NCBI GenBank assembly: GCA_046347195.1
Contig: JAXMGQ010000004.1
Coordinates: 1 to 64,000, forward strand
Direction: 5' to 3'
Length of the DNA: 64,000 nucleotides
From: TMP-86 sp046347195
GTDB taxonomy: Bacteria; Pseudomonadota; Gammaproteobacteria; Steroidobacterales; Steroidobacteraceae
This document shows, piece by piece, positions 33,347 to 40,522 of this stretch. Position numbers and translations under genes: made by a program. Within the stretch, counting starts at the first letter, position 1, and the number at the start of each line of letters is the position of its first letter. Under the pieces are notes generated by a model. The model had not been told where the DNA came from. It worked only from the letters and a program-made list of their open reading frames with translations, and did not search any database.

Positions 33347-35794
33347 CTACCTGGCGAGCCCCGCAATCAGGCGTGATAGCGCGTCGCTCAGTTGCTGCAC
33401 GACCTGCGGTTCAGGCAGGGGAAGCCTCAGATAGGGGCGGCCGGTGCTGGCGTCGGTGTCGATCCACGGGCCTGCCGCCGCGACCTTCTCTTCGCCGTTG
33501 CCGGCCACCTTGCCTGAGGGCACCGCTGCGGCCAGAGCTTCGACCATCTTCAGTCCCGCGTTGAGCAGCGGCGTCCACGGATTGGTAGCAGCCGCGGCCG
33601 GTTGAGATATCGTAGGTGGAACCTTATCTGCTACAGGCGGTTGAGTACTCACCGACGTTGGCTTCGGCTCACGCCGAGTTGGCCGCGCCGGCTCGGGTAG
33701 CACCGACGCGCCAGTCATCGCCGTCACGCCTTCCATGAATCTGGCCAGGCGCGAACCGCCGAGGAATACCTCGCTCGTCCCGCCGTCGAGCACGCCGGCA
33801 AACAGCGACTTCTTGAACGAGAGGAGGGACAGCATCCGCTCCTCGAGCGTGTCCTCGGCGACAAAATTGACCACCTGCACGCTTCGCGATTGACCGAGCC
33901 GATGAACGCGGCCGATGCGCTGTTCCAGCACCGCCGGATTCCAGGGCACATCCATGTTGACGACGATGGAGGCAGCGTGCTGAAGATTGAGCCCCACACC
34001 GCCGGCATCAGTTGAAAGAAACACGCGGCACCGGGGATCCTTGTGGAACTGATCCACCAACGCGCCGCGTTTGCTGCCAGGTACGCCGCCGTGAAACAGC
34101 GCGTAACCCCATCGCTTCTTTTCAAGCCGGCGCGCGATCAGCTCATGCGTGCGCACCCACTGGCTGAACACGACGGCCTTGGCGTCAGGTCGCTCGAACC
34201 ATTCTTCGAGCAGGGTCATCAGCTCATCGGGTTTGGCGCCGTCATCGGTCTTCTGGTCCAGGAGATAACTGCTGTTGCAGGCCATGCGCATGTTCTGCAG
34301 CGCGCAGGTGAGGCGGCGCTGGTCGGCGTCCGACAGATAACCCGTGCGGCGCCAGCGCAGCACGATGCGGGCGACGATTTCCCCATTCTCGTCGTGATGG
34401 ATGCGCTGCCCTTTCGCCATCGGCACGAAGATCGTGTTGTCCACGCGCGAGGGAAGCTGGCTCAACACCTCGGATTTTCGGCGGCGCAGTAACACCGGTG
34501 CGAGCGTCTCGCCGAGCTTGTCGAGGGCCTTGTATCCGATGACACGCCCTGCATCGTCGATGGTTTGATGCGCATGGCGCAGCTTCCATGTAGCCCCAAG
34601 CCGGTGGCGGTCGACGTATTGCACGATGGAGACCAGTTCCTCCAGCCGGTTTTCCAGCGGAGTGCCCGTGAGCACGATGGCGTAGGGACTTTCGATGCGC
34701 TTCAATGCGCGCGCAGCAACGGTATTCCAATTCTTGATGCGCTGCGCCTCATCGGCGATCACCACGTCGGGCGACCAGGCTCGAATCAGATCCAGATCCT
34801 TGTCGAGCACATCGTAGTTGACGATCTTGCAGCAACGATTTTCCTTGTACTGCGCCGCTCGGGCCGCCCGCAGCCCGCCGATCACTTGAGCCTCCCGGTC
34901 CGTGAAGCGTGCGATTTCCTTCTGCCACTGATGCTTGAGCGAAGTCGGACACACGATCAGTACGCGCTCGGCTCCAAAGTGCCGCGCGAACAGCTCCGCC
35001 GCCGCAATCGCCTGGATCGTCTTGCCCAATCCCATCTCATCGCCGATCAGGCATCGCCCGGAGCGCGCCGCGAATAACGCGCCCTCGGCCTGGTACGGAT
35101 ATAGCTCTGCCTTCACGAGTCCGCGCAGAGCCGGGCTACGGGCACCTTGAGGATAGGCTGCATCGATGATTCGCCGGCGCTCCGCCGCATCGCGCACCTG
35201 CGCTATATAGTCAAGTGCATCCTCGTAGCAGCGAAGTTCGTGGCCAGTCTTGCGTGCCTTCTCCAGGAAGGCCTCGAGTTTCGGGAAATGCGCGACCGGC
35301 AGGACGCCTGCCGGCGGACCGTTGAACAAGCGGGCTGCGGCTTTGGCCAGAGTTCGCGGGCACCCGGTGCCGGCGCGCCACCGCACTCGCCGCTCGCTGC
35401 CATATTGGAGATGGATTTCGCTGTACGGTGGATGGAACCCCTGCGCCAGAGCCTTCTTGCCGCCGGGTTTCTTTTCCAGCTTTCCAAGGACAAATTCGAC
35501 GTGCTTGCAGGTGCCCAGATCGTTGGTGGCGAAATCGGGGCAGGCGCAGAAGTTCTCCCCAGGCTGAATACCGCGGATCGCAACCCGATAGCGGGTTTTG
35601 CTCTGAGGGTTGGTGACCTCAAACTCGGAAAAGACTGCGGCCTTTCCGATGTTTTTCAGTTTGAAAGACTGTGCGCGACCGAACTGGCGACGTAGTTGCC
35701 TCTGCCACTGTGCGACATCCATCTCCGCAGGGCGACGCGTGTGTGAAAGCTGGCGGACCTTGCTGCGCGTTTCGTGAGAATCGGTCTTGCTCAT
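33347..35794 (-). CDS. SWIM zinc-finger SNF2-family helicase
   Basis: 815 residues. N-terminal SWIM zinc finger: Cys83, Cys85, Cys96, His98 (CACPDF...TCKH). SNF2 ATPase: motif I GDEMGLGKT (251-259), Ia VLIVCPTSLKHQW, II VVIADEAQRIKN, III VLTGTPLENR. C-terminal helicase lobe: VFSQW, FLSTDAGGVGLNLQ and QRIGRVHRLGQ (VI). A disordered Pro/Thr-rich segment (about 690-750) and a C-terminal helical tail follow. Such proteins translocate on DNA and remodel protein-DNA complexes; close relatives are scattered in accessory and defence-rich regions. It is convergent with the GNAT toxin gene (10 bp). A TATAAT -10 lies 9 bp before the ATG. Confidence 0.9.
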   Translation of the reverse strand: MSKTDSHETRSKVRQLSHTRRPAEMDVAQWQRQLRRQFGRAQSFKLKNIGKAAVFSEFEVTNPQSKTRYRVAIRGIQPGENFCACPDFATNDLGTCKHVEFVLGKLEKKPGGKKALAQGFHPPYSEIHLQYGSERRVRWRAGTGCPRTLAKAAARLFNGPPAGVLPVAHFPKLEAFLEKARKTGHELRCYEDALDYIAQVRDAAERRRIIDAAYPQGARSPALRGLVKAELYPYQAEGALFAARSGRCLIGDEMGLGKTIQAIAAAELFARHFGAERVLIVCPTSLKHQWQKEIARFTDREAQVIGGLRAARAAQYKENRCCKIVNYDVLDKDLDLIRAWSPDVVIADEAQRIKNWNTVAARALKRIESPYAIVLTGTPLENRLEELVSIVQYVDRHRLGATWKLRHAHQTIDDAGRVIGYKALDKLGETLAPVLLRRRKSEVLSQLPSRVDNTIFVPMAKGQRIHHDENGEIVARIVLRWRRTGYLSDADQRRLTCALQNMRMACNSSYLLDQKTDDGAKPDELMTLLEEWFERPDAKAVVFSQWVRTHELIARRLEKKRWGYALFHGGVPGSKRGALVDQFHKDPRCRVFLSTDAGGVGLNLQHAASIVVNMDVPWNPAVLEQRIGRVHRLGQSRSVQVVNFVAEDTLEERMLSLLSFKKSLFAGVLDGGTSEVFLGGSRLARFMEGVTAMTGASVLPEPARPTRREPKPTSVSTQPPVADKVPPTISQPAAAATNPWTPLLNAGLKMVEALAAAVPSGKVAGNGEEKVAAAGPWIDTDASTGRPYLRLPLPEPQVVQQLSDALSRLIAGLAR

Positions 35795-35803
35795 CTGCGA
35801 ATC

Positions 35804-35817
35804 ATTATACGTACAAT
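35804..35817. promoter_or_regulatory. Near-palindromic two-way -10 element upstream of the helicase
   Basis: ATTATACGTACAAT gives TATAAT on the minus strand (35804-35809) pointing at the helicase, and TACAAT on the plus strand (35812-35817). Transcription of the helicase would begin only about three bases before its ATG at 35794. The plus-strand transcript would run toward prlF 200 bp away. Confidence 0.5.
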
Positions 35818-36012
35818 TCGGGCTGTGCCTGATGTGATCCGACGCGCTTACGCCGGTAACGAGACTGTGGGTCCGCGCAGATAGCCGACCACCAGGCGTG
35901 TGGTCTCCTCGACGAGCGCGGTCGATACGATGGATCAGCCTCTAGCTTGCAGTGACAATGCGAATGCATTACCATCTTTCCGACGCTACGTACCGGAAAT
36001 CTCAGTTTATTT

Positions 36013-36339
36013 ATGGCCTCCCTCGAGATCGAATCCACGCTTACCGACCGCTACCAAACCACGGTCCCGAATGCCGTCCGCCGTACACTTGGATTGCGCA
36101 AGCGGGACAAGATCCGCTACGTCGTGCGCCCCGGCGGCGAGGTCGTGCTCACCCGTGCAAAGGTGGCCGAGAAAAGCGACCCGGTCGTCGAGAAATTTCT
36201 GGCTTTCCTTGCGCGCGACATGGAATCCCATCCAGAACAGATTCGAGGCATCAATCCCGCCCTGTTACGACGCGCTCGCTCGCTCGTGAAGGGCGTCAAG
36301 ATTGATCTCGACGCTCCCCTACAGCCCGAGGACGAATGA
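36013..36339 (+). CDS. prlF: Antitoxin PrlF (SohA), AbrB/SpoVT-type
   Basis: 108 residues. The N-terminal swapped-hairpin DNA-binding domain reads STLTDRYQTTVPNAVRRTLGLRKRDKIRYVV (key part RYQTTVPNAVRRTLGL), followed by PGGEVVLTRA. The C-terminal part (ESHPEQIRGINPALLRRARSLV) binds the YhaV toxin. It neutralises YhaV and represses the operon. Its stop overlaps the toxin ATG by 4 nt. The gene is AT-richer than the core genes of the window. Confidence 0.92.
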   Translation: MASLEIESTLTDRYQTTVPNAVRRTLGLRKRDKIRYVVRPGGEVVLTRAKVAEKSDPVVEKFLAFLARDMESHPEQIRGINPALLRRARSLVKGVKIDLDAPLQPEDE

Positions 36340-36842
36340 CGGTCGCGACTGCCATCGATCCACCCTTGGTAATCAATGGGTGGTCGATTTTCGCGCATCC
36401 GCATTTTCTCGACACCTTCGGGTCACTGGTCGCGGAGGTTGAGCGCCTACGGGCCAAAGACCCGAAAGGCTATACGGCAAGAAACACCACTAAGCGGCTA
36501 GCGGCCATCGTCAAGCTCGCATTCGAGGCTATCCCGCAAGGCCCCACGCGCCCGGAGTACCGTCAGGGCACCACGCTCGGCGACGAGTACAAGCATTGGT
36601 TTCGCGCGAAGTTCTTCCAGCAATATCGCCTCTTCTTTCGTTATCACCGAGAGAGCCGAATCATCATCTACGCATGGGTGAACGATGAGGACACCAAGCG
36701 TGCATACGAAAGCGGCACGGATGCTTATCGCACTTTTCGCCGGATGCTCAAGAGCGGCAATCCGCCAGACGATTGGAACGATCTACTGAGTCAAGCCAGG
36801 AGGCAGAACAAACGCTTGCGTGCTGCAAAGGCAGGTAAGTGA
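36336..36842 (+). CDS. yhaV: Toxin YhaV (ribosome-dependent RNase, RelE superfamily)
   Basis: 168 residues, full family length. Key segments are NGWSIFAHPHFLDTF, the basic TKRLAAIVKLAFEAIPQ and the C-terminal RAKFFQQYRLFFRYHRESRIIIYAWVNDEDTKRAYES, here in part: QQYRLFFRYH and WVNDEDTKRAYE, which carry the catalytic RelE-fold residues. YhaV cleaves mRNA and is controlled by PrlF. It appears intact. Confidence 0.93.
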   Translation: MTVATAIDPPLVINGWSIFAHPHFLDTFGSLVAEVERLRAKDPKGYTARNTTKRLAAIVKLAFEAIPQGPTRPEYRQGTTLGDEYKHWFRAKFFQQYRLFFRYHRESRIIIYAWVNDEDTKRAYESGTDAYRTFRRMLKSGNPPDDWNDLLSQARRQNKRLRAAKAGK

Positions 36843-36858
36843 CCGCGATAGCCTGCGC

Positions 36859-37953
36859 TTATTCGGCACCCACACGCTGCACCGCCTCCGCCAACGCAGC
36901 CACCGACAATGGCGCACATCCTTCCGCCTTGTTGCTGAGGCTTACATAGGCAAGCTGCCCGGCGCCGACGGTGCCCGCGATCACCCGCGCCAGCACGGCG
37001 CGCGTCTCCGGGTCGGGGTCGATCATTCGGTCATAAGGAGCATATGCCTGTCGCGCATCCTCATAGCCGAACGCGCCATGCAGGGGGTTGAGATTCCAGC
37101 GGCAAATCAGAGGGCCGGGCCAAAGGGCACGCAGGATGCGAACCTGCTCATCGATGCGCGGCATCTTGGCGTGCAGGGCCATGCAGTAGGCGGCGCCTGT
37201 GTCGCGCAAGGCCTGGGTAAAAACGGGAGTCAACCATTCGGGGTTGCGCACTTCCACGGCTACAACAGCCTCGGGAGCGGTCGAGTGACAGTCGGGCAGC
37301 GCGCGTAACAGCGTGTGAAGACGATCGATCAGCTTAGGAATACTCGCGAGCCGGGAGGACGGCAAGGGGCTGATCTGAAAAACCAGGACACCGAGCTTGG
37401 AGCCCAGTCCTTGCAGTGCGGGCTCGACGAATTCGCGCAAGGCGCAAGCCGCGTCCAGGAAATGCTCGTTGGGGCGGTTGCCGCGCCCGGACCCGTCGCG
37501 CACGACGACATCGGTCACCCGACTCGGAACTTTCACCATGAAGCGAAAATCTGCCGGAACCTGCGCCGCGTACTCGGCAAACTGCGCGACAGTCAGCGGA
37601 CGATAGAAACCCCGATCCACACTGATGGTACGAAACAGCGGATGCCGGGCGTAAGCGGCCAGACCGTGGCGCGAGAGGCTCGCTGCGGGATAGTCCCGCG
37701 CCCAGACCCGCCCGGTCCAGCCAGGATAGTTCCAGGATGCCGTTCCGAGCCGGACCTTGGAGGACAACGCGGTCGCAAGCTCGGCCACCTTGGGATCGAT
37801 CGTTGCGGGCTCGACCAGAAGGTCAGGCGCTTCGCGGACCGAATCCGGGTCGCCTAACGCTTCAGGAAACAGTGTCTGCTGCAGGGACTTCGCCACTACG
37901 TCGATGTGGGCGTAAGCATCACGGGCTTGCTGATCCTGCGACAAGGCAGGCAT
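36859..37953 (-). CDS. DUF72 protein (TIM-barrel, YecE-like)
   Basis: 364 residues. The DUF72 core begins VRLGTASWNYPGWTGRVW and includes FYRPLTVAQFAEYAAQVPADFRFMVKVPS (key parts SWNYPGW and FRFMVKVP), VEVRNPEW and the closing YVSLSNKAEGCAPLS. The first 70 residues are an extra N-terminal segment. The family has an unknown biochemical role. It is convergent with yhaV and divergent from the phd antitoxin, sharing the symmetric promoter at 38058-38071. Confidence 0.85.
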   Translation of the reverse strand: MPALSQDQQARDAYAHIDVVAKSLQQTLFPEALGDPDSVREAPDLLVEPATIDPKVAELATALSSKVRLGTASWNYPGWTGRVWARDYPAASLSRHGLAAYARHPLFRTISVDRGFYRPLTVAQFAEYAAQVPADFRFMVKVPSRVTDVVVRDGSGRGNRPNEHFLDAACALREFVEPALQGLGSKLGVLVFQISPLPSSRLASIPKLIDRLHTLLRALPDCHSTAPEAVVAVEVRNPEWLTPVFTQALRDTGAAYCMALHAKMPRIDEQVRILRALWPGPLICRWNLNPLHGAFGYEDARQAYAPYDRMIDPDPETRAVLARVIAGTVGAGQLAYVSLSNKAEGCAPLSVAALAEAVQRVGAE

Positions 37954-38057
37954 TCCAATAGATCAGCGTTTCGAGCGAGGAGTTCGAATTTCCCTGTTAC
38001 AGCTGCTTGGATATCTCCCGAAATCAATTGATTACGTAGCTCATGGCAATGATCTGC

Positions 38058-38071
38058 ATTATACGTATAAT
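38058..38071. promoter_or_regulatory. Perfectly symmetric two-way -10 element (DUF72 / phd)
   Basis: ATTATACGTATAAT is a perfect 14-bp palindrome that presents TATAAT on both strands (38066-38071 plus, 38058-38063 minus). It lies between divergent DUF72 and phd genes, 28 bp from the phd ATG. It can be a bidirectional promoter and also an operator for the Phd-type antitoxin. Confidence 0.6.
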
Positions 38072-38099
38072 ACGGGCAAGCTCATTGAGGGCCTTGATC

Positions 38100-38354
38100 A
38101 TGTCTCGGGCTACTGCCTTGGAATTTCAGCGCCGCTTCGGCGAGTTTCAGCATCAGGCTCGGCGCGAGCCCGTGGAGATCACGCGTCATGGGCGACGGGA
38201 GTTGGTGCTGATGTCGGCCGATCACTATGACTGGCTGGTTGCCGCTGCCAAGCGCACCCACCGCACGTCCGACACGCCGGATGTGGTGCTCGATGCCATC
38301 GAGCGCGCGGAAATGAGTCCGGAGCACGCGGCCCTGGATGAACTGCTGAAGTAG
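38100..38354 (+). CDS. Phd/YefM-family antitoxin
   Basis: 84 residues. The N-terminal DNA-binding fold is ALEFQRRFGEFQHQARREPVEITRHGRRELVLMSADHYDWL (key part REPVEITRHGR), typical of Phd/YefM. The C-terminal tail EMSPEHAALDELLK is the toxin-binding segment. ATG 38100 is used rather than the upstream in-frame ATG 38043, which precedes the promoter. It is 9 bp upstream of the PemK-like toxin gene. Confidence 0.85.
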   Translation: MSRATALEFQRRFGEFQHQARREPVEITRHGRRELVLMSADHYDWLVAAAKRTHRTSDTPDVVLDAIERAEMSPEHAALDELLK

Positions 38355-38363
38355 TACGGATCC

Positions 38364-38792
38364 ATGGCGATCCCTGAGCCCTCTCCGGGCCTGGTCATCC
38401 GCTACGATTATCTCTGGTCTCGCGAAGCTGCTGCGGGCAGCACGCAGGGAAAAGATCGGCCCGCCTGCCTCGTGGCGGCAAGCGACAGCAAGACCCAGCC
38501 GCGATTCGTCGTTCTATTGTCGATTACGCATTCACCGCCGATTGGGGAAACGATCGCCATCGAGATTCCGGCCAAAGTTCGCCAGTCGATCGGGCTGGAT
38601 GACCAGCCGAGCTGGGTTGTGGTTTCAGAATACAACGTCGATAAATGGCCGAACGCGGGCTTGTCGCCCATTCCGGGCAGAGCAGACGTTTTCGCATACG
38701 GATTCGTTCCGCCGGGCTTGTTTGCCGCGGTCAAGGCACGACTCGTTGAACTGGCCCGGCAAAAGAAGAGCGAGGCGGTAAACCGTAGTTAA
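38364..38792 (+). CDS. PemK/MazF-like toxin
   Basis: 142 residues. GLVIRYDYLWSREAAAGSTQGKDRPACLVAAS has the PemK-type beta-barrel start (key part GKDRPACLV), followed by VVLLSITHSPP and a conserved PSWVVVSEYNVDKWP segment seen in PemK-like growth inhibitors paired with Phd-type antitoxins. An endoribonuclease role is inferred from the fold. The pairing of a PemK-like toxin with a Phd-type antitoxin is less usual than PemI/PemK. Confidence 0.75.
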   Translation: MAIPEPSPGLVIRYDYLWSREAAAGSTQGKDRPACLVAASDSKTQPRFVVLLSITHSPPIGETIAIEIPAKVRQSIGLDDQPSWVVVSEYNVDKWPNAGLSPIPGRADVFAYGFVPPGLFAAVKARLVELARQKKSEAVNRS

Positions 38793-38891
38793 GGGCAAGC
38801 GGTGCGAGCGGCCAGAGCACTGCTTCCAAAGCCCAAGACCCGCTTGCCCCAAATCGAGGTGGGCTTGTAGTACAGCCATAGGCGAGTAGGA

Positions 38892-38920
38892 TTCACTATC
38901 AGTTATTAATGGATAGTGAA
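38892..38920. promoter_or_regulatory. Inverted repeat embracing the parD start codon
   Basis: TTCACTATC (38892-38900) and GATAGTGAA (38912-38920) are exact complements separated by an A/T-rich 11-nt spacer. The right arm contains the GTG start codon of parD (38916-38918). In DNA it is a likely operator; in RNA the hairpin would sequester the start codon. Upstream, GGGCAAGCGG (38794-38803) and CCGCTTGCCC (from about 38841) can form a 10-bp stem. Confidence 0.55.
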
Positions 38921-39191
38921 ATCTGCCATACCCACCAGTGTAGCCCTCGGCAGTCACTTCGAGAAATTCATCAAGGAACAGCTTGAGTCAGGGCGTTTCA
39001 ACAACGTTAGCGAGGTCGTGCGCGCCGGGTTGAGGCTGCTCGAAGACGAGGAAAAGCTGCGTCAGATTCGTCACGCGGAACTCAAGGCTGCGATCCAGGA
39101 AGGGATCGACAGTGAAGATGCCGGCACGATTGAAGAAGTCATAGCCAGAAACCGTGCGCATCGGCGGGCACGCGCGACACCGGGCACGTAG
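38916..39191 (+). CDS. parD: ParD-type antitoxin
   Basis: 91 residues: SVALGSHFEKFIKEQLESGRFNNVSEVVRAGLRLLEDEE (key part SVALGSHFEKFIKEQL) is the ParD ribbon-helix-helix consensus, followed by the charged toxin-binding tail. The start is GTG at 38916, the only in-frame start matching the family length. Its stop codon overlaps the start of a truncated ParE by one base (TAGTG). The antitoxin is intact although its toxin is not. Confidence 0.88.
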   Translation: MKSAIPTSVALGSHFEKFIKEQLESGRFNNVSEVVRAGLRLLEDEEKLRQIRHAELKAAIQEGIDSEDAGTIEEVIARNRAHRRARATPGT

Positions 39192-39268
39192 TGTGCGTTC
39201 GGCTGTCGCGTCGGGCGGAGACGGATCTGAGCAACGCCAGATGGCGCGGTTCAAAGCGGGCCTGCTAG
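39191..39268 (+). pseudogene. ParE toxin remnant (N-terminal 15 codons only)
   Basis: Beginning with GTG inside the parD stop, the frame reads CVRLSRRAETDLSN, the typical ParE N-terminus (xYRLSxxAexDL). After Asn15 homology stops, and the frame closes within 10 codons (ARWRGSKRAC). The stop overlaps the last codons of the convergent XRE gene. The toxin was therefore lost by deletion or by replacement with the XRE segment, leaving an orphan antitoxin. Confidence 0.7.
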
Positions 39269-39555
39269 ACCAGTTCCAGCTTCACTTCGCGGCCCAGGGC
39301 GCGGGCGGCCTTGAACACCGTGTCGAGCTGAATCTTGTCGTTGGTCGGATCGAGAATGCGGTCGAGCTGGCTGCGGCTGGTGCGCATCCGCTTTGCCATC
39401 TCGTTCTTGGTCAGGCTCTCCTTCTCCATCGCGCTCTCGAGCTGCCATGCGAGGACGCGCTTGATCGCAAGCGCGCTGGTTTCCTCGTAAGCGCCTTCGG
39501 CTTTCAGGAAACCCTCGAAGGACGAGCCGATGCGTCGCTTCTTCTTGCTGCTCAT
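39265..39555 (-). CDS. XRE/HigA-type antitoxin, apparently without toxin partner
   Basis: 96 residues. IGSSFEGFLKAEGAYEETSALAIKRVLAWQL precedes a helix-turn-helix (LTKNEMAKRMRTSRSQLDRILDP) and the typical end ARALGREVKLELV. This family usually forms the second gene of a RelE/HigB-type pair. No toxin ORF precedes it on this strand: only about 75 bp separate its GGAGG ribosome site from the palindrome at 39630. ATG 39555 is chosen for that ribosome site and the family length. Confidence 0.8.
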   Translation of the reverse strand: MSSKKKRRIGSSFEGFLKAEGAYEETSALAIKRVLAWQLESAMEKESLTKNEMAKRMRTSRSQLDRILDPTNDKIQLDTVFKAARALGREVKLELV

Positions 39556-39629
39556 GCGCTGACCTCCAGTAGAACGCCGCCGGAAGCCTTTTGATCTCGA
39601 CGACGCGCGAATACTCTTTACTTTCTCCG

Positions 39630-39645
39630 AGTACCTTATAAGGTA
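39630..39645. promoter_or_regulatory. 16-bp perfect palindrome upstream of the XRE gene
   Basis: GTACCTTATAAGGTAC is fully self-complementary and lies about 75 bp upstream of the XRE start, next to a TTGACC -35-like hexamer on the minus strand. It is the probable operator of the HTH antitoxin. Confidence 0.6.
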
Positions 39646-39786
39646 CATTCCGGTCAAGATCAATCCGAAGGGCTGTTTTCGCGGCCGGGCTGGAGGCGGC
39701 AGAGTCCGGCTATCAACTCAGCGCAGGCTTGACCGCATTCTTCTGGCGGTCGCGGATAGATTGAATCCAGTCTTCTGCCTGAGAAT

Positions 39787-39863
39787 TGGCGCGCCCGACT
39801 GGATTCGAACCAGTGACCTTCGGCTTCGGAGGCCGACACTCTATCCAGCTGAGCTACGGGCGC
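39787..39863 (-). tRNA. tRNA-Arg (anticodon CCG)
   Basis: 77 nt on the minus strand including an encoded CCA. Acceptor stem GCGCCCG/CGGGCGC, D-arm GCTCAGCTGGATAGAG, anticodon loop CTCCGAA with anticodon CCG (reads CGG), and T-arm with GGTTCGAATCC. Its 3' end faces the accessory island, the side on which tRNA-targeting integrases insert. An exact 10-bp complement of the T-arm lies 15 bp beyond the 3' end (39763-39772). Confidence 0.96.
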
Positions 39864-39952
39864 GCGGTGGGAGGCGCATAGTACCCGCGCCCTTCGCCCA
39901 GCGTCCACCGGCGATTCCGGGCCCCTGATTTCCCAGCCACGGGGGCACCCGC

Positions 39953-39958
39953 TATAAT
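39953..39958 (+). promoter_or_regulatory. -10 of the cytochrome c5 gene
   Basis: A perfect TATAAT lies 18 bp upstream of the cytochrome ATG at 39977. It is in a GC-rich context just past the divergent tRNA gene. Confidence 0.55.
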
Positions 39959-39976
39959 GCGGCGCGTTTTCATTCC

Positions 39977-40513
39977 ATGCGGCGGGCATCCGTGGCCAAC
40001 AAACAAGACTCCGATACGCATTTCTTCAACTCCTTCAGCATGGTGCTCGGCATCCTGGTCGCCATCGCGATCGCGCTGTTCGTGTTCGCCCGCTACTACG
40101 GGACCAGTCTGCAGGCCCAGTTCATCGCCGAGGACAAGCTCCTGAACAACGACGTCTCGGCGAACATCCAGCCGGTGGCGCACGTGGCCATCGCCGGGCA
40201 GGACAACTCCGCCCTGGCCAAGCTCGAGCCGGCGGCGGAACCGGCCCCGGCCGCGGACGTGCCGGCGAATGGCGAGGCTGCGTACCAGAAGATGTGCCAG
40301 ACCTGCCACGCAACGGGCGTGGGTGGGGCCCCGAAGGTGGGCGACCATGCCGCCTGGGCGCCCCGCATCGCGCAGGGCAAGGACACCCTGTACAAGCACG
40401 CTATCGTCGGCTTCCAGGGCAGCAAGGGCGTGATGCCCGCCAAGGGTGGCACGAGCTGGCCGGATGACATCATCAAGGCCGCCGTCGATCACATGGTGTC
40501 GCTGAACAAGTAG
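39977..40513 (+). CDS. Membrane-anchored cytochrome c5
   Basis: 178 residues: one N-terminal membrane helix (FSMVLGILVAIAIALFVFA), a charged linker, and a single-haem class I domain with CQTCH (107-111), GAPKVGDHAAWAPRIAQG and the Met ligand in KGVMPAKGG. This is the cytochrome c5 type, an electron carrier feeding terminal oxidases. GTG 39992 is an alternative start. Convergent with comM. Confidence 0.9.
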   Translation: MRRASVANKQDSDTHFFNSFSMVLGILVAIAIALFVFARYYGTSLQAQFIAEDKLLNNDVSANIQPVAHVAIAGQDNSALAKLEPAAEPAPAADVPANGEAAYQKMCQTCHATGVGGAPKVGDHAAWAPRIAQGKDTLYKHAIVGFQGSKGVMPAKGGTSWPDDIIKAAVDHMVSLNK

Positions 40514-40522
40514 CCTTCCGGC

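Noticed and set aside
39700..39790. Open minus-strand reading SQAEDWIQSIRDRQKNAV ending in a stop next to the tRNA
   Set aside because: It runs out of the tRNA gene itself, has no start codon of its own and matches no family I can name.
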